Shown here: positions 11,406 to 22,635 of the stretch, one piece after another
How the letters are laid out: each line of letters opens with the position of its first letter
Numbering within the stretch: position 1 is the stretch's first letter
Assembly (NCBI GenBank): GCA_021292105.1
Contig: CM037862.1
Location: 6,986,765-7,050,764 of the forward strand
Direction: 5' to 3'
Source: Anadara kagoshimensis
Taxonomy: Eukaryota; Mollusca; Bivalvia; Arcoida; Arcidae
Length of the DNA: 64,000 bases
Notes under the pieces: generated by a model
The model's database searches: none
The model's input: the letters and a program-made list of their open reading frames with translations, nothing else
Told to the model about the DNA's origin: nothing
Position numbers and translations under genes: made by a program

Positions 11406-12239
11406 GCTCCTTTCTTACTTTTTTCACTGGTTCCTTAGCTTACACCAATGTCAATTTCATTTTGATTATAAAGAATTACAGTATCATCTTTAGTTACATT
11501 AATCCATTATTTCACACAGACATCTGGTCTTCTATACCTAGTATATGAAGATTCTAATCAATTCTTCATGTTATAAGTGTTTTTATTCACTATTTTTCAC
11601 ATAAGGATATGAAGATAGTTTTTGTAAGGCTACAGTTATGTAATTATCTGATTTTCATCCTCCATTTGATTGAAAATGATTAATAAGAGCATGCGATCAA
11701 GGTTTTTATATATGTATATATTATTTCATTTATTTGTGGTTAATTATGGAATTTAGAATGTTTGGTAACAATATAAATGATGATGATGATGACAGGTAAA
11801 ATAAATTTTAGATCTGACTATAAGAAAAAAATGCAATCACCACATTGGTAATTTTACGACCTGATTATTCATGTATTGTAATAGGTATACCACAAATTGT
11901 TTAGGAAGTTGATTGCAAGGTAGTTCTCCTTTAAAATTGGTCATGCATGAAAGAGAAGCTGGCTTGGTGCATATTTTAATTGACATCTGCAAATTACTTT
12001 GTTAATCCCAGGACAAGGATAAGGACAAGACACAAAAAATTAATTTTATTAAGCCTGTATGATAAACTTATTTGATGTCTTGTCATGAGGAGTTTTGTTT
12101 CAATTTAGATGTAAATTTTATGGCAGTTTTACAACTCACTGATCCATGAAGGTGTTTGACCAATCTGACAAATTATACAAATTTCATCTTTGCAGATCAG
12201 CTTAAATTAAGTCAACTTAAAGAGTACTAAGATTTCTTT

Positions 12240-12525
12240 CAATAATTAAGTTTTGGGTTGAGGTACTATAGTCACTTAATTGGGAGGCTGTGGGTTTGAA
12301 CACTGATGAGCTAGTATTTTGCTTGTTGACACAGATGGAAGGGAATCCAAAAAAAACAAAGCAAAACAGGTCCTAGTGTGAGAAAGTTCATTAGTACACT
12401 ACTAATGCAAAAGTTGTGGGATTTTCTCCAGGTATTCTGGTTTCCTCTGCCATCCCTATACTGATTGCCTTGATATATTAGTGAAAGAATCCCGACTGGG
12501 GTGTAAAACACCATTACTCCACTCC
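12240..12525 (+). mobile_element. SINE-B, near complete
   Basis: Has a degenerate tRNA-like head (B-box GGGTTTGAACAC at about 12291), a middle with GTGAGAAAGTTCATTAG and CCAGGTATTCTGGTTTCCTC, then GTGAAAGAATCCCGACTGG and GTGTAAAACACCATTACTCC. The tail is a short CACTC repeat. Confidence 0.8.
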
Positions 12526-13066
12526 ACTCCGAGTCATTGTTTTACATAAGAGGTAGCAACAGGAAGATTTGACTGCCTAAAATTCCAAATTTATAAAATT
12601 GCCTTCAGAAGACCTGAAAATCGTTTTCAGCTTAGCAGCGCCACCCCTTTAGCCCTGGCCTGTTGGATTAGTCACTCTACCTCCTGCTACACAATTTTTA
12701 GGGAAATCACTGCGCTCCTACCAATCCATATTGACTTCGTATAGATTATTACCTAATGCTGAAGCATAACACACAACATGTTACAAATGTATATATTTCT
12801 GTTTTATCACTATATACTGTAACATTTGGTATTTACAACATTATACCTTTAAGGCAGAATAAATTAGATTTTACCTATATACTCATTCTGATAGTCGGCT
12901 TAAAGCTATAAATTTGAGCTAAAGCTGGTCTTTAATAAAGTATCAGTATAATGTTATCCCTGTCTCCTAGAGGCATTATGATTACATTATCTGTACAACG
13001 TGTCTTATAAAACGATCAATAGATGCTTATATTAGCCAAATTCCTAAAAACCCATGTATAATGATG

Positions 13067-13286
13067 TATAGCTAAACAACATTAACCTGTCCGCTTGACC
13101 TTCAATTTAAATATTTACTAAAGACCTATAGATAACACAAATACTTAATGGGTAAACTTAGAGTAGATATATCTATTGTGTATGTAACAACTGCAGTCCA
13201 AACACTACCCATATATTGGATGGATACTCCAATATGAATAGTCCTAATAAAAGGTCAAATGGACAGGTCAATGTTGTTTGACTATA
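13067..13286. mobile_element. MITE-1 copy 1 (TIR element)
   Basis: A 220 bp non-autonomous element with long imperfect terminal inverted repeats. The left end reads TATAGCTAAACAACATTAAC then CTGTCCGCTTGACC; the right end is the reverse complement (AGGTCAAATGGACAGGTCAA, TGTTGTTTGACTATA). The TA-rich ends suggest TA target duplication, as in Tc1/mariner MITEs. There are seven copies in this window. Confidence 0.85.
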
Positions 13287-13790
13287 CATGACCATATACA
13301 TGCATACAGTAGTATCAGTATTGATAGACATTGGTGTATGTTTGTCTTGTGTGATGAGACAAAATTTAATTTTATTTTCGTGGTTAGTTGAATCAACTTC
13401 CAGTTTCTTATTACCCACATTAGATGTATTAACTTAACCATATTTACCATGGAATATAAATGTTCAACATGACATAGGCTTTGTCAAGTCTGGGAGTAAT
13501 TGATATTATCTAAGATGTCTGGTTGAGCTTTTAGGTTATAAAAGGTTTTGGAGATTTATTTAGCAAGTTTGCAGACTATATAAATGTATGTTATAGAGTA
13601 ATTTACTCCTTACAGCTTTGTCATGAGTTTTGTATTTTTCCAAAACTAGCTTTGTCCTTAAGTGAAAGTATTACTTGTGGACCACTGCTTGTAAAACAAG
13701 AGATGGTTAATCTGCCCACCCAATAGTACTATACAGTCACATCACTGGACATTTATTTCAGTGCCTGTTCAAAGTTGAGTTGAGTTGAGA

Positions 13791-14118
13791 AATGGTGTTT
13801 TACGTCCCGGTCAAGAATATTTCACTTATATCGAGACGTTGCCAGCTATAGGCGTAAGTGCAGAAATTTTGCCTGTGCATTGCGCTTATAGCATTATACA
13901 GTAGGGTACTTTATCTTGCCAAGCCCACTGTGACACGGGACCTCGTTTATTTTAAGTTCCCATCTGAAAAAACTGTGACTTTCATTTCGTAATACCGAGT
14001 GCTTGGTGAAAGAACAGTCACTACCCACTTTTAAGTCTTAGGTCAGACCTGGCTGGGGTTTGAACCCACGACCTCCCACTTATGGAGCGAGCACTCCACC
14101 AACTGAGCTATTGCAGTA
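13791..14118 (-). mobile_element. SINE-A, full length
   Basis: A tRNA-derived SINE in reverse orientation. Its promoter reads on the minus strand: A-box TAGCTCAGTTGG (complement of 14099-14110) and B-box GGGTTCAAACC (complement of 14057-14067). Then follow a unique body, an AACTATAGCTGG-like module and the end GTGAAATATTCTTGACCGGG plus ACGTAAAACACCATT. RNA polymerase III transcription is expected for intact copies. About 330 bp. Confidence 0.9.
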
Positions 14119-14177
14119 TCAGGATTTATAAGCAGTTGTCCCATGAAGTGTTTCTCTTTTCTTGTCTTGTATGACAA

Positions 14178-14344
14178 CTACGGTAGCTCAGTTGCTTGAG
14201 CGCTCTCTCAATATGTGGGAGGTTATAGGTTTGCACAATGCCATGAGCAGAATGCAAAGATAAACAATTCTGCCACTTTAACTATAGCTGGTTATGTCTC
14301 AATATAAGTGAAATATTCTTTAGTGGGATGTTAAACCCTATTCG

Positions 14345-14387
<43 letters not shown>

Positions 14388-14388
14388 T
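14178..14388 (+). mobile_element. SINE-A, internally deleted, (AATC)n tail
   Basis: The A-box GTAGCTCAGTTGCTTGAGC (14182-14200) is clear but the B-box is worn. About 120 bp of the body is missing relative to the copy at 13791. The 3' end GTGAAATATTCTTTAGTGGG is followed by TGTTAAACCC and a run of about eleven AATC units (14345-14388), which shows the tail type of this family. Confidence 0.88.
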
Positions 14389-15102
14389 TGTTTTGTCTGA
14401 CTGTTTTATCATTGACTTGTATTGTGCTCCATCCATGAACTATTATACTCAGTAATAATACAAAACAATACATAATCCGTTGTTTGTTCTACAGAACATT
14501 GACTTATAAATGAAGTTGTGATGAAGAATGCTGTCAAAAAACACAGAGAGGAAAAATGATTTAGATATCAAAAGTCTATCAACACAGCAGGATGGCCATA
14601 ATGTAGTGGTCATTTATCTGACCACCAGTGGCTTCTTAACCCCAACAGTAACCAGTGGTCAAATTTAATATTTGTTATTTTTTATCCTTTTCTATTTACT
14701 AGACACCTGCTCATTTATACAAAATATTCCAAAGACATAGATTAAACAATTTTATACAAAAAGCTATTTGTTTGCAAGGTATGGGATTGACCAAATGAGG
14801 GCATTTGGCTCAAAATTTAAAAAAAAAGAGCAGTAGCATTCAAATAGCGACTATCTACCATTGCTGGTGATGAATATTAGGAAGCTTAATGAAGAATTTC
14901 TGTTTGTTATTTAACTAGACTTTATGAAGAAAAATTAATCTCTTAATAAACATTTAATGTGATTAATTAAAACATTAATTTATATACAAATTGTTTATGC
15001 CATAAAAAGAACATTGACCCATTGTCAAAGATAGTGTGTTGTTGTTATTTACGTGTAAAATTAATGTAAGATAAAACTTAACAAGACTGTCATTTAGAAA
15101 GA

Positions 15103-15554
15103 TATAGGCAAACAACATTGACCTGTCTGCTTGACCTTTAATTTAAATATTTATTTTGTACCAGCACATTTATAAATAGGTGATGTATTTCCTCTACACC
15201 ATGGAAAATGATATAAACATGCATTATTTATGCAGGGCTCTCTCTCACTTTTATGTGAATGGGGCCGGGGCCCTTGCAGTTGTGAAAAAAGCATCATAAT
15301 GGCCAAAATTGTGAAAAAGAAAACTCCAAATATACTGCTTTTAAAGCTGAAATTTCCAAAATTGTGAAAGTTAGCAAAATGATTGTGAAAAAACCATAAG
15401 ATTTTGAATTGTGAATGGGGCAGAATATTTGCCCCAAAAATGACCCAGCGAGAGCCATGTTATGTATTAATCACAACCCATGTCTTGGGTGGATCATCCT
15501 ATATGAATATTCCTGTGGAAAGGTCAAGCAGACAGGTCAGAGTTGTTTGCCTAT
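15103..15554. mobile_element. MITE-1 copy 2, split by a nested insertion
   Basis: The left TIR (TATAGGCAAACAACATTGAC, CTGTCTGCTTGACC) and right TIR (AGGTCAAGCAGACAGGTCAG, TTGTTTGCCTAT) bound a MITE-1 copy. Its middle is interrupted by a 227 bp element at 15233-15459. Without the insert the length is about 220 bp, like other copies. Confidence 0.85.
15233..15459. mobile_element. CAGGGCTCTC element copy 1, 5-bp TSD
   Basis: A short non-coding DNA transposon with ends CAGGGCTCTCTCTCACTT and (reverse complement of the right end) CATGGCTCTCGCTGGG. It is flanked by a perfect 5-bp duplication TTATG (15228-15232 and 15460-15464). CAG ends plus a 5-bp duplication resemble the hAT5 group of hAT transposons. 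The interior has several GTGAAAAA motifs. A second copy lies at 29651. Confidence 0.88.
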
Positions 15555-16094
15555 TTGTTTAATTGTTAAGATGATGTAAATAAATAAGGGTAATGTGCAC
15601 TGGAGAGTTTCTTAGCAAGAACATAACAATGTTAATTTAGTGTTGAATCTCCCCATCATAATTTAATGTTGTATCTCCTTGTCAATCAGAAGTAATTGTT
15701 ATCACCTAATTAGTAGGAATAGTTTAAGTAATAGGTTTATGATGTACTGTATGTGTTCTGGGTGTCTGTAGAGAATACTGCTAATTTTAGCTAATAATGA
15801 AACGTCTTAATTATTTTGATGGATAATGATGATGCTGCTTCATATATCACAGTAGATGAAAACATATTGGTGCTATAACAACTGTGTATATTCGACAAAA
15901 AATGACAGTAAATGCATATAGTCAATCAAGAAAAAATACTGTGATCCAAAAGAATTACGTAAACCATCTGGAGTCCCTAGTGTTTATTACTATATTATAT
16001 ATGTTGATTTTGACTGTTCACTGAAATTATTGGTCAAGGTTGGTGTGGCACCATAAAGAACCCTGCTATATATAATGCCATTAGCACAACACAC

Positions 16095-16190
16095 AGGCAA
16101 AATTTCTGCACCTTCGCCTACAACTGGTGATGTCTCGATATAAGCGAAATATTCTTGACTGGGATGCTTAACACCATTACTCAACTCATC
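16095..16190 (+). mobile_element. SINE-A, 3' fragment
   Basis: Only the 3' module remains: CTACAACTGGTGATGTCTCG, ATATAAGCGAAATATTCTTG, ACTGGGATGCTTAACACC. The tRNA-like head is absent. Confidence 0.8.
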
Positions 16191-16491
16191 TCTCTTCACC
16201 ATCCCAGTAGTGGCCAAACTAATTCCAACTTGTTTTAAAACACAGTTACTGACATCAGTGCTGCTTTTGAACCTGTTAATTTGTTTATTTTCTTTGATAT
16301 TATGTTTTCTTTATAGGTCTATAGTTATTGTTAAACTTTGAATGCATTCCTTGTAATATATTCAATGCTATCTTGTTTTTTACACCTGACAGTTCAAACA
16401 CCTGTAATTCTTAATATTGTTAACAATTTTCCCTTAGATGACTTGTACTTGACCTCATACGTTTTAAATTGATATATACTGTATAATACAG

Positions 16492-16723
16492 TATAGACAA
16501 ACAGCATTGACCTGTCCACTTGACCTTTCATTAGGAATATTCATATACGATGGTCAACCCAATATATTGGTAGTGTTAGGTTTCGCAGTTAATATATACA
16601 CATTTCATGCTTTCCTTAATGTAGACTATATACATGCATGTGTCACCTGTACATAAATGAACTGGTTCATAATAAATATTTAAATGAAAGGTCGAGTGGA
16701 CAGGTCAATGTTGTCTGACTATA
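16492..16723. mobile_element. MITE-1 copy 3
   Basis: Left end TATAGACAAACAGCATTGAC with CTGTCCACTTGACC; right end AAAGGTCGAGTGGACAGGTC with AATGTTGTCTGACTATA. About 230 bp. Confidence 0.87.
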
Positions 16724-17307
16724 GAAATACATGTATTAACATGGAACATGTTATTTGTGGCAGTTAGTAAACTTTTGATTGAGTGTATAAACAAAAATAA
16801 CTAGACATATATGATATATCTGTCACCTTGATGTGATAGTTTTACTAGGAATTAGGTATAAAACAATCAGCGTTTACCCTATACTTGCCAGACCTACAAC
16901 CAAAAAAAGTAAAACGGCTTAGGTATCATTGTTATAGCTGTTCAACATTGTTAGACAAAGGTGCATAAATGTTGACATTGACAAATTATTATTTTTCTAC
17001 AAAATGTTCTTTTAATAGGCTAGATTGTAAGAAAAAGATGAGGTTTTCATCTTTTATTTGCTGAAATTATTTACGGCTTCTCATTGGTCAAGCCACCCAT
17101 CCATTGGTTATTAATTTGAAATATTACTTTTCCGGCAGTATTTGAAGTACTTATATGTAATGGTGTTACTTGTTTATTGGTCTATCTGTCTTTTCTAATA
17201 ATTCAGGGAAAGGTCCTAGGTAAATCTGTGGTTTTATAGCTATATAGGTACCTATGTCTTGTTTGTTTTTGCTTCTTAACTAATATGCCTTAAATCTGTA
17301 TTTTTTG

Positions 17308-17665
17308 CAAAAAAATTTCTGTCTGTGGCAAAATGTTTTTGTGTTTGGTAAAGTGTTTTCTGTCTTTAGCAAAATGTTTCTGTCTTTGGTAAAGTGTTTT
17401 CTGTCTATGGCAAAGTGTTTCTGTCTTTGGCAAAGTGTTTTCTGTTGGTGGCAAAATGTTTCTGTCTTTGGCAAAATGTTTTCTGTCTTTGGAAAAGTGT
17501 TTTCTGTCTTTGGCAAAATGTTTTGTCTGTGGCAAAGTATTTCTGTCTTTGGAAAAATGTTTTCTGTCTTTGGAAAAGTGTTTTCTGTCTTTGGCAAAAT
17601 GTTTTGTCTGTGGCAAAGTATTTCTGTCTTTGGAAAAATGTTTTCTGTCTTTGGCAAAAAGTTCT
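17308..17665. repeat. 21-bp minisatellite with 81-bp higher-order unit
   Basis: About 17 copies of a 19-21 bp unit TTTTCTGTCTTTGGCAAAATG. In the right part four units (19, 20, 21 and 21 bases) form an 81-bp higher-order block that occurs about twice (for example GGCAAAGTA at 17531 and 17612). Because most units and the block are multiples of three, long frames stay open on both strands (minus 17280-17681, plus 17305-17703). These give K-T-E-N-x-x-P or H-F-A-K-D-R-K patterns that look protein-like, but no start context, splice signal or homologue supports coding. Confidence 0.92.
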
Positions 17666-17832
17666 CCGTTTTGACCGCCAACTTTATAGAACTGTCAGGA
17701 TAGTCAGGTACACCAACTAGATGGTATCAATGTTTCAATTCTGAATCAGTCCTTTCAGTAAATGTTTAAGTAGAAGTCAAATTTCTTAGGCAGTAGGCAG
17801 TAAGTATAGAGTAATATGTATAAGAAAATACA

Positions 17833-18210
17833 GACTTAGTGGAACATGTGGAAGTAGGGGACAAGTTCATAAAAGTAACAGACATAGACTTAGTGGAACA
17901 TGTGGAAGTAGGGGACAAGTTCATAAAAGTAACAGACATAGACTTAGTGGAACATGTGGAAGTAGGGGACAAGTTCATAAAAGTAACAGATATAGACTTA
18001 GTGGAACATGTGGAAGTAGGGGACAAGTTCATAAAAGTAACAGACATAGACTTAGTGGAACATGTGGAAGTAGGGGACAAGTTCATAAAAGTAACAGACA
18101 TAGACTTAGTGGAACATGTGGAAGTAGGGGACAAGTTCATAAAAGTAACAGACATAGACTTAGTGGAACATGTGGAAGTAGGGGACAAGTTCATAAAAGT
18201 AACAGACAAC
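17833..18210. repeat. 54-bp tandem repeat, 7 near-identical copies
   Basis: Seven copies begin at 17833, 17887, 17941, 17995, 18049, 18103 and 18157. They are essentially identical: I see one difference, GATATA for GACATA at about 17989. The unit begins GACTTAGTGGAACATGTGGA and ends AAAAGTAACAGACATA. As 54 is divisible by three, frames are open across the array on the plus strand (18-residue unit with E-H-V-E-V-G-D-K-F-I-K-V-T-D) and on the minus strand (V-T-F-M-N-L-S-P-T-S-T-C-S). No flanking exon signals are seen. Confidence 0.95.
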
Positions 18211-19317
18211 ATTCAATTGTTTTCCTGGCTTTATTACCACTAAGTTCATCATCAATCTATATGATCCCCGACATTTTTAGTAGAAATATCATTTCTTTTA
18301 GATATGGAATCACATGAATTGATGTTTTCCAGTAAAAACAATGTTATTCTATAAATCCATGTTGTAAACATTTTCCAAAATATTCTGCACAAATGTTTTG
18401 TGGTGTTGACCATGTGGTATCCCAGTGAAGTCCCAGGACAATTTCTATTCCGATCTATTTCCTTTAGAAAATATATTAATTTCAATGACCAAGTCACTTT
18501 ATAAGAAAAAATGGTGATAGTTAATCCAGGTTTTATTGCATTTCTATCATATATTATTTTTAAAAAATATGTACAGAAATTTTTCTCAAACTTTTATTGC
18601 ATGATATTTAAAATGCACGGACAATACTCCTGGCGCTTTGTTGAGGTTAGGTTATTGTTAAGTCAGAAAAAAGTAATGGTTTTAGATTAAATTTATTTTG
18701 GATCTCACAACAGATAAGATGGTCAGTAACCTTATAAGAAATAATTAATGTTGACTGATAAATTCTGATTTAAGAAAGAAAAAACGGATTTCAATTTGAT
18801 GACGACCTGTATATTTAAAAAAAATGTGTGTTAAAAATTACATTGGAGTCGTTTTTTAGAGATTTAAAAAAAAAGATATATATAAAGATGAAAAGAATAA
18901 AAAAAGATTTAAAATAGACATATATAAAATAAAAAGTGAATTATAATAAAAAAAGGACTTTAATATATATGAGTAATCATACACAAACATATCTCAAAAA
19001 TCGAAATCGGTGATAACATAAATAACTAGAAGAAAAAGCCTGGGGACATGACTATGTAAGGTGTTTTAAGTGCATTGTCTGATTATAACATGATACGTTG
19101 TTATACCAGATGAAACAGTTTACTCAGGCCTAAGATTTATGAATCCTTAAGTAATATCTTATTGTTTAAGATGTGGTACATACTCCGCCTCTATATAATT
19201 AGGTTAATGTGTTGTTAAGTAACTTTTAACATTAAAGCTATCAATTTTTCAGACACAATAAATGCACTTTCTTTTATATTCTATTTTGAATTAGAAATTC
19301 TTCAAACAATAATATGT

Positions 19318-19530
19318 GAGTGCCTCAATTGCTCAGTGGTAGAGTTTGTCTTGATCACTGGATGCCTCGGGTTTCAACCCCAATTGTGTCATGCATAAGA
19401 CTTGTAAAGAGCTTTCTCACTTGGCTCTCAGTTTTAAGAAGACAAAGTATTGACTGGCTCACATAATGTCTGCTTGTTTAGTGGTGTGCTGTCTCTGTGA
19501 GCTAGTACCTTAAAGTTACCCTGAGTACTG
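19318..19530 (+). mobile_element. tRNA-headed SINE of a third type
   Basis: The A-box-like TTGCTCAGTGGTAGAG (19328-19343) and B-box-like GGGTTTCAACCCC (19370-19382) are correctly spaced for a tRNA promoter. The acceptor stem does not pair, so it is not a functional tRNA gene. The downstream part (GCTTTCTCACTTGGCTCTC) differs from SINE-A and SINE-B. Confidence 0.6.
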
Positions 19531-19717
19531 CTTATTATTACCAGTATAAGGCAGACCATAAAACATAATCAAACACCTTACATAGACACAAAGCTGTTGT
19601 TAGATTAATTCTTAGAGATAATAAACTTGATCTTGTAGTGAATAGATAAAAATTTGCTGATGCTACCTCTAAACAACTTTACAACCAAAAACCAAGCAAA
19701 CAACAAATTATCAACCT

Positions 19718-19718
<1 letters not shown>

Positions 19719-19767
<49 letters not shown>

Positions 19768-19796
19768 CTCTCTCTCTTTGTCTCTCTGTCTCTGTT
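19719..19796. repeat. (AC)n-(TC)n microsatellite
   Basis: A pure AC run of about 45 bases passes into TC repeats broken by TG and TTTG. Confidence 0.97.
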
Positions 19797-20557
19797 ATGT
19801 AAACAAAACCATGTTGCAAAGGTACCAATTTAGGTTTTTAATTAAGGTTAAATCCAGTAGTGGAAGTGATATCAGATGCAGTAGAAGGTTCACAATTCTA
19901 TACTTACAGTTAACAATAAAACAATTTTTATCATTTCCAAAACCAAAAACATTGTTGGTGTTGTTTTTGTAGCAGTTAGGCAAACACTTTTAAGTGTTTA
20001 AAATCTCTTGACTAATTCTGAAGGTCTTATTCCAAAACAAAAAACTAACAATCTTAAGGCCTCTGGAAATTGTTAATTTCAAATTCTTTGTCTTGAATTA
20101 AATTAAGTCAATTCACAGAAGCCTTATTAATGTCAGACTACAGGCAAACAAAGAAATGATCATGACATCCCATTTATTATTGAAAATTAGTATTTTTAAA
20201 ATCTGAATCATCATCATCAGCCAAACAGAAGCTGACTGCTGTAAATTTTCCCACAGGTGTATAATCATGTTGACTCATTTTATAATCTGATTTCTGACCG
20301 TGCATTAATATAATTAATCCAGCTCAGTTAGGATTTGTTTATAAATTACCAGCTGTTTAAGTTATGACTAGCCATAGACCATTGTTCTAATTCTATCTGA
20401 CCTTTGTCCATTTTATTCCATTTCACACCACTGCTGATATTAGCTAATGTAGCCTAATGTCCATTTTGATTTTGTTATCATTGCCATCTTGGAACATTGA
20501 CATTTACAACAATTTGCATGTTGATTAATTGTGCTACAAATTCAGAAAAGACAATGA

Positions 20558-20592
20558 TTAATTTTATTTATTTATTTATTTATTTATTAATT
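20558..20592. repeat. (TTTA)n microsatellite
   Basis: About seven TTTA units next to TTAATTT. Confidence 0.9.
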
Positions 20593-21159
20593 TCAGGACT
20601 CTAGCTAGGATCTATTTAAGGCCAATATTGAGCCTAATTCACAATTAAACAAGCTGATTTTCAGTTTAAATAAAAAGAAATTGACTAAAAGTAGTAAATT
20701 AAATCAAAACTAAAATAATTTCAAGTCAAAATATCAATCAAGAAACAAATAATACTAATATACATATATATTAGTAATTACCAGCAAGTTCCATAACATG
20801 TCCCCATTTTAAAGTTTTTTAACAAGATTATTTTTTTTTCATTTCCAGAATGTTGGCTATTTAACCATTAATTATCAGGATTACAAAGGCCCTGGTCCCA
20901 TTTACAAAAGATTGCTGGAATGTGCATTCAAGCATTATCAAACTATATTTATGAATTAATTAAGATAAATTTAGAAATTTTGCAGTATTATAACATGTGC
21001 TTGGCATTAACCAAGGCTCCCATGTACACAAACTGCAACAGTATCAAAACAAAGATTAGAGCCACCTACTTTGTATAGGCACTGAACAAAGTATGCGTCC
21101 CCTAACCATCCAACTTATCTTACAACATTATGTCCATAAAAACAAATAAAACCAAATTA

Positions 21160-21334
21160 CAGTAAAATCTCTTTATAATTTCCCTTTATAACTTTGCTGC
21201 CACGATTATCATTTCATTTTTTCAACTTTCAAAATTCATTACTTCTATGTATATTTCTAAACCCCCTTCATTTAAAGCCAAACCCTTTATAAGTCACAAC
21301 ATTTTACTAGTGACAATAAATCAAGGTTTTACTG
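21160..21334. mobile_element. pogo/Tigger-like MITE, copy 1
   Basis: The element runs CAGTAAAATCTCTTTATAA to CAAGGTTTTACTG, with TA on both sides (21158-21159 and 21335-21336). The CAGTNAAACCT end and TA duplication fit the pogo/Tigger branch of Tc1/mariner. It is 175 bp and non-coding. Confidence 0.82.
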
Positions 21335-21417
21335 TACTATTATTTTGATACCTTGAACATCTTTGACTACTGATCTCAATATAGATCTTGTTCTGTAATC
21401 ATGTTGCATTTTTGGAC

Positions 21418-21745
21418 CACTATTGTAGCTCAGTTGGTAGAGCACACTCTTCATATGTGGAGGGGTTGGTGGGTTCAAGCCCCAGCCAGATCTGACCAAA
21501 ATTTGAAAAAAGATAGTAACTGTCAAGCACTCTGCATTTAGAAATGAAAATCACCAGGTCCTTCAGATTAGACATTTAAAACCAATGTGCCCAGTTTGAC
21601 AGTAGGTGTTGCATGTTGAAGAACCATCCCTGCACATAGCCCTGAGTGTAAAGTAAAAAATTCTGCCACTTTACATATATCTGGTGATGTCTTGATATAA
21701 GTGATATATTATTGACTAGGACATAAGAAACAATTCAGTCGATTA
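21418..21745 (+). mobile_element. SINE-A, full length
   Basis: A-box GTAGCTCAGTTGGTAGAGC (21425-21443) and B-box GGTTCAAGCCC (21472-21482), then the SINE-A body and the 3' module CTGGTGATGTCTTGATATAA and GTGATATATTATTGACTAGG. It ends near CAATTCAGTCGATTAATT, a decayed AATC tail. Confidence 0.9.
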
Positions 21746-22190
21746 ATTTATCATCTGAGTTAAATTTAGTTTCCTGATACATTAAAATACTGTATTTTGT
21801 TCATTTAACAGTGAAATCTGACTGACTCAGGTTTATAGAATTAACCAGTCCATATTACAGTTATTACTTGTACATCCTTGACTTTTATTACTCCCAATAT
21901 CTTATATAAAAATCTTATATTACATCATATTGAATCAAAGGTGGAAAATAATACCTCTTATAATGTACAAATTGGTAGTAAAGTCTTTGTGAAGAGATAC
22001 ATAAAATATGTTATGTCTTACAATGATCTTCTAGTTGGCAGGATATACCATGGAATATTGATCTATCTTCTTATGTCCCGACTGATTCTGGGTCTGACAT
22101 TTAATTATCGGTTGTTGGTACATTTGTCTACAAATTAAACTTTGGTATATCTATTCTCTTACTTATAGAAAAATATATTTAATGTCCCAG

Positions 22191-22635
22191 AGTTACATGT
22201 CACTTTCATGTTCAATATATATTTCACAGGTGGCAGGTGTAACTAGTTGACAAGAGATGCTTATTTTTCCAGAGCACCTGTCCTCACTTCGCTTGGGGAA
22301 CTTCATGTGTTTTGCTTGTTCTGCTATTTAGGTTTGCTTAGGTCCAGGAGAGCTTATGTCCTACCTCACAGAATCACAGTATAAGTCTTAATATTGTCAG
22401 TATAGCAATCTTCATACTTTTACTCAAAGTTCCATGTCACTTCCTTTTACAGGTGGCAGGTGTAACTAGTTGACAAGTAGTGTTTATTTTTCCAGAGCAC
22501 CTGTCCTCACTTCCCAGGGGGCAGCTCATGTGTTTTGCTTGTTTTGCTATTTAGGCCTGCATAAGTCCAGGAGAGGTTATGTTGTACCTCACTGAATCAC
22601 AGAATGAACTTTAACATTGTCATTATAGCAACCAG
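22191..22635. repeat. Two tandem copies of a ~225-bp segment
   Basis: 22226-22410 and 22449-22632 share GGTGGCAGGTGTAACTAGTT, CAGAGCACCTGTCCTCACTT, TCATGTGTTTTGCTTGTT and GTCCAGGAGAG in the same order. The offset is 223 bases. The leading AGTTACATGTCACTT is also repeated. Confidence 0.9.

Noticed and set aside
17833-18210. CRISPR-like array of regular repeats
   Set aside because: The repeats are contiguous with no unique spacers, and the genome is clearly metazoan.
17280-18243. Long frames through two minisatellites, on both strands
   Set aside because: Unit lengths are mostly multiples of three, which keeps frames open without selection.
19318-19395. Possible tRNA gene
   Set aside because: A- and B-boxes are present but the acceptor and anticodon stems do not pair; read as a SINE head.
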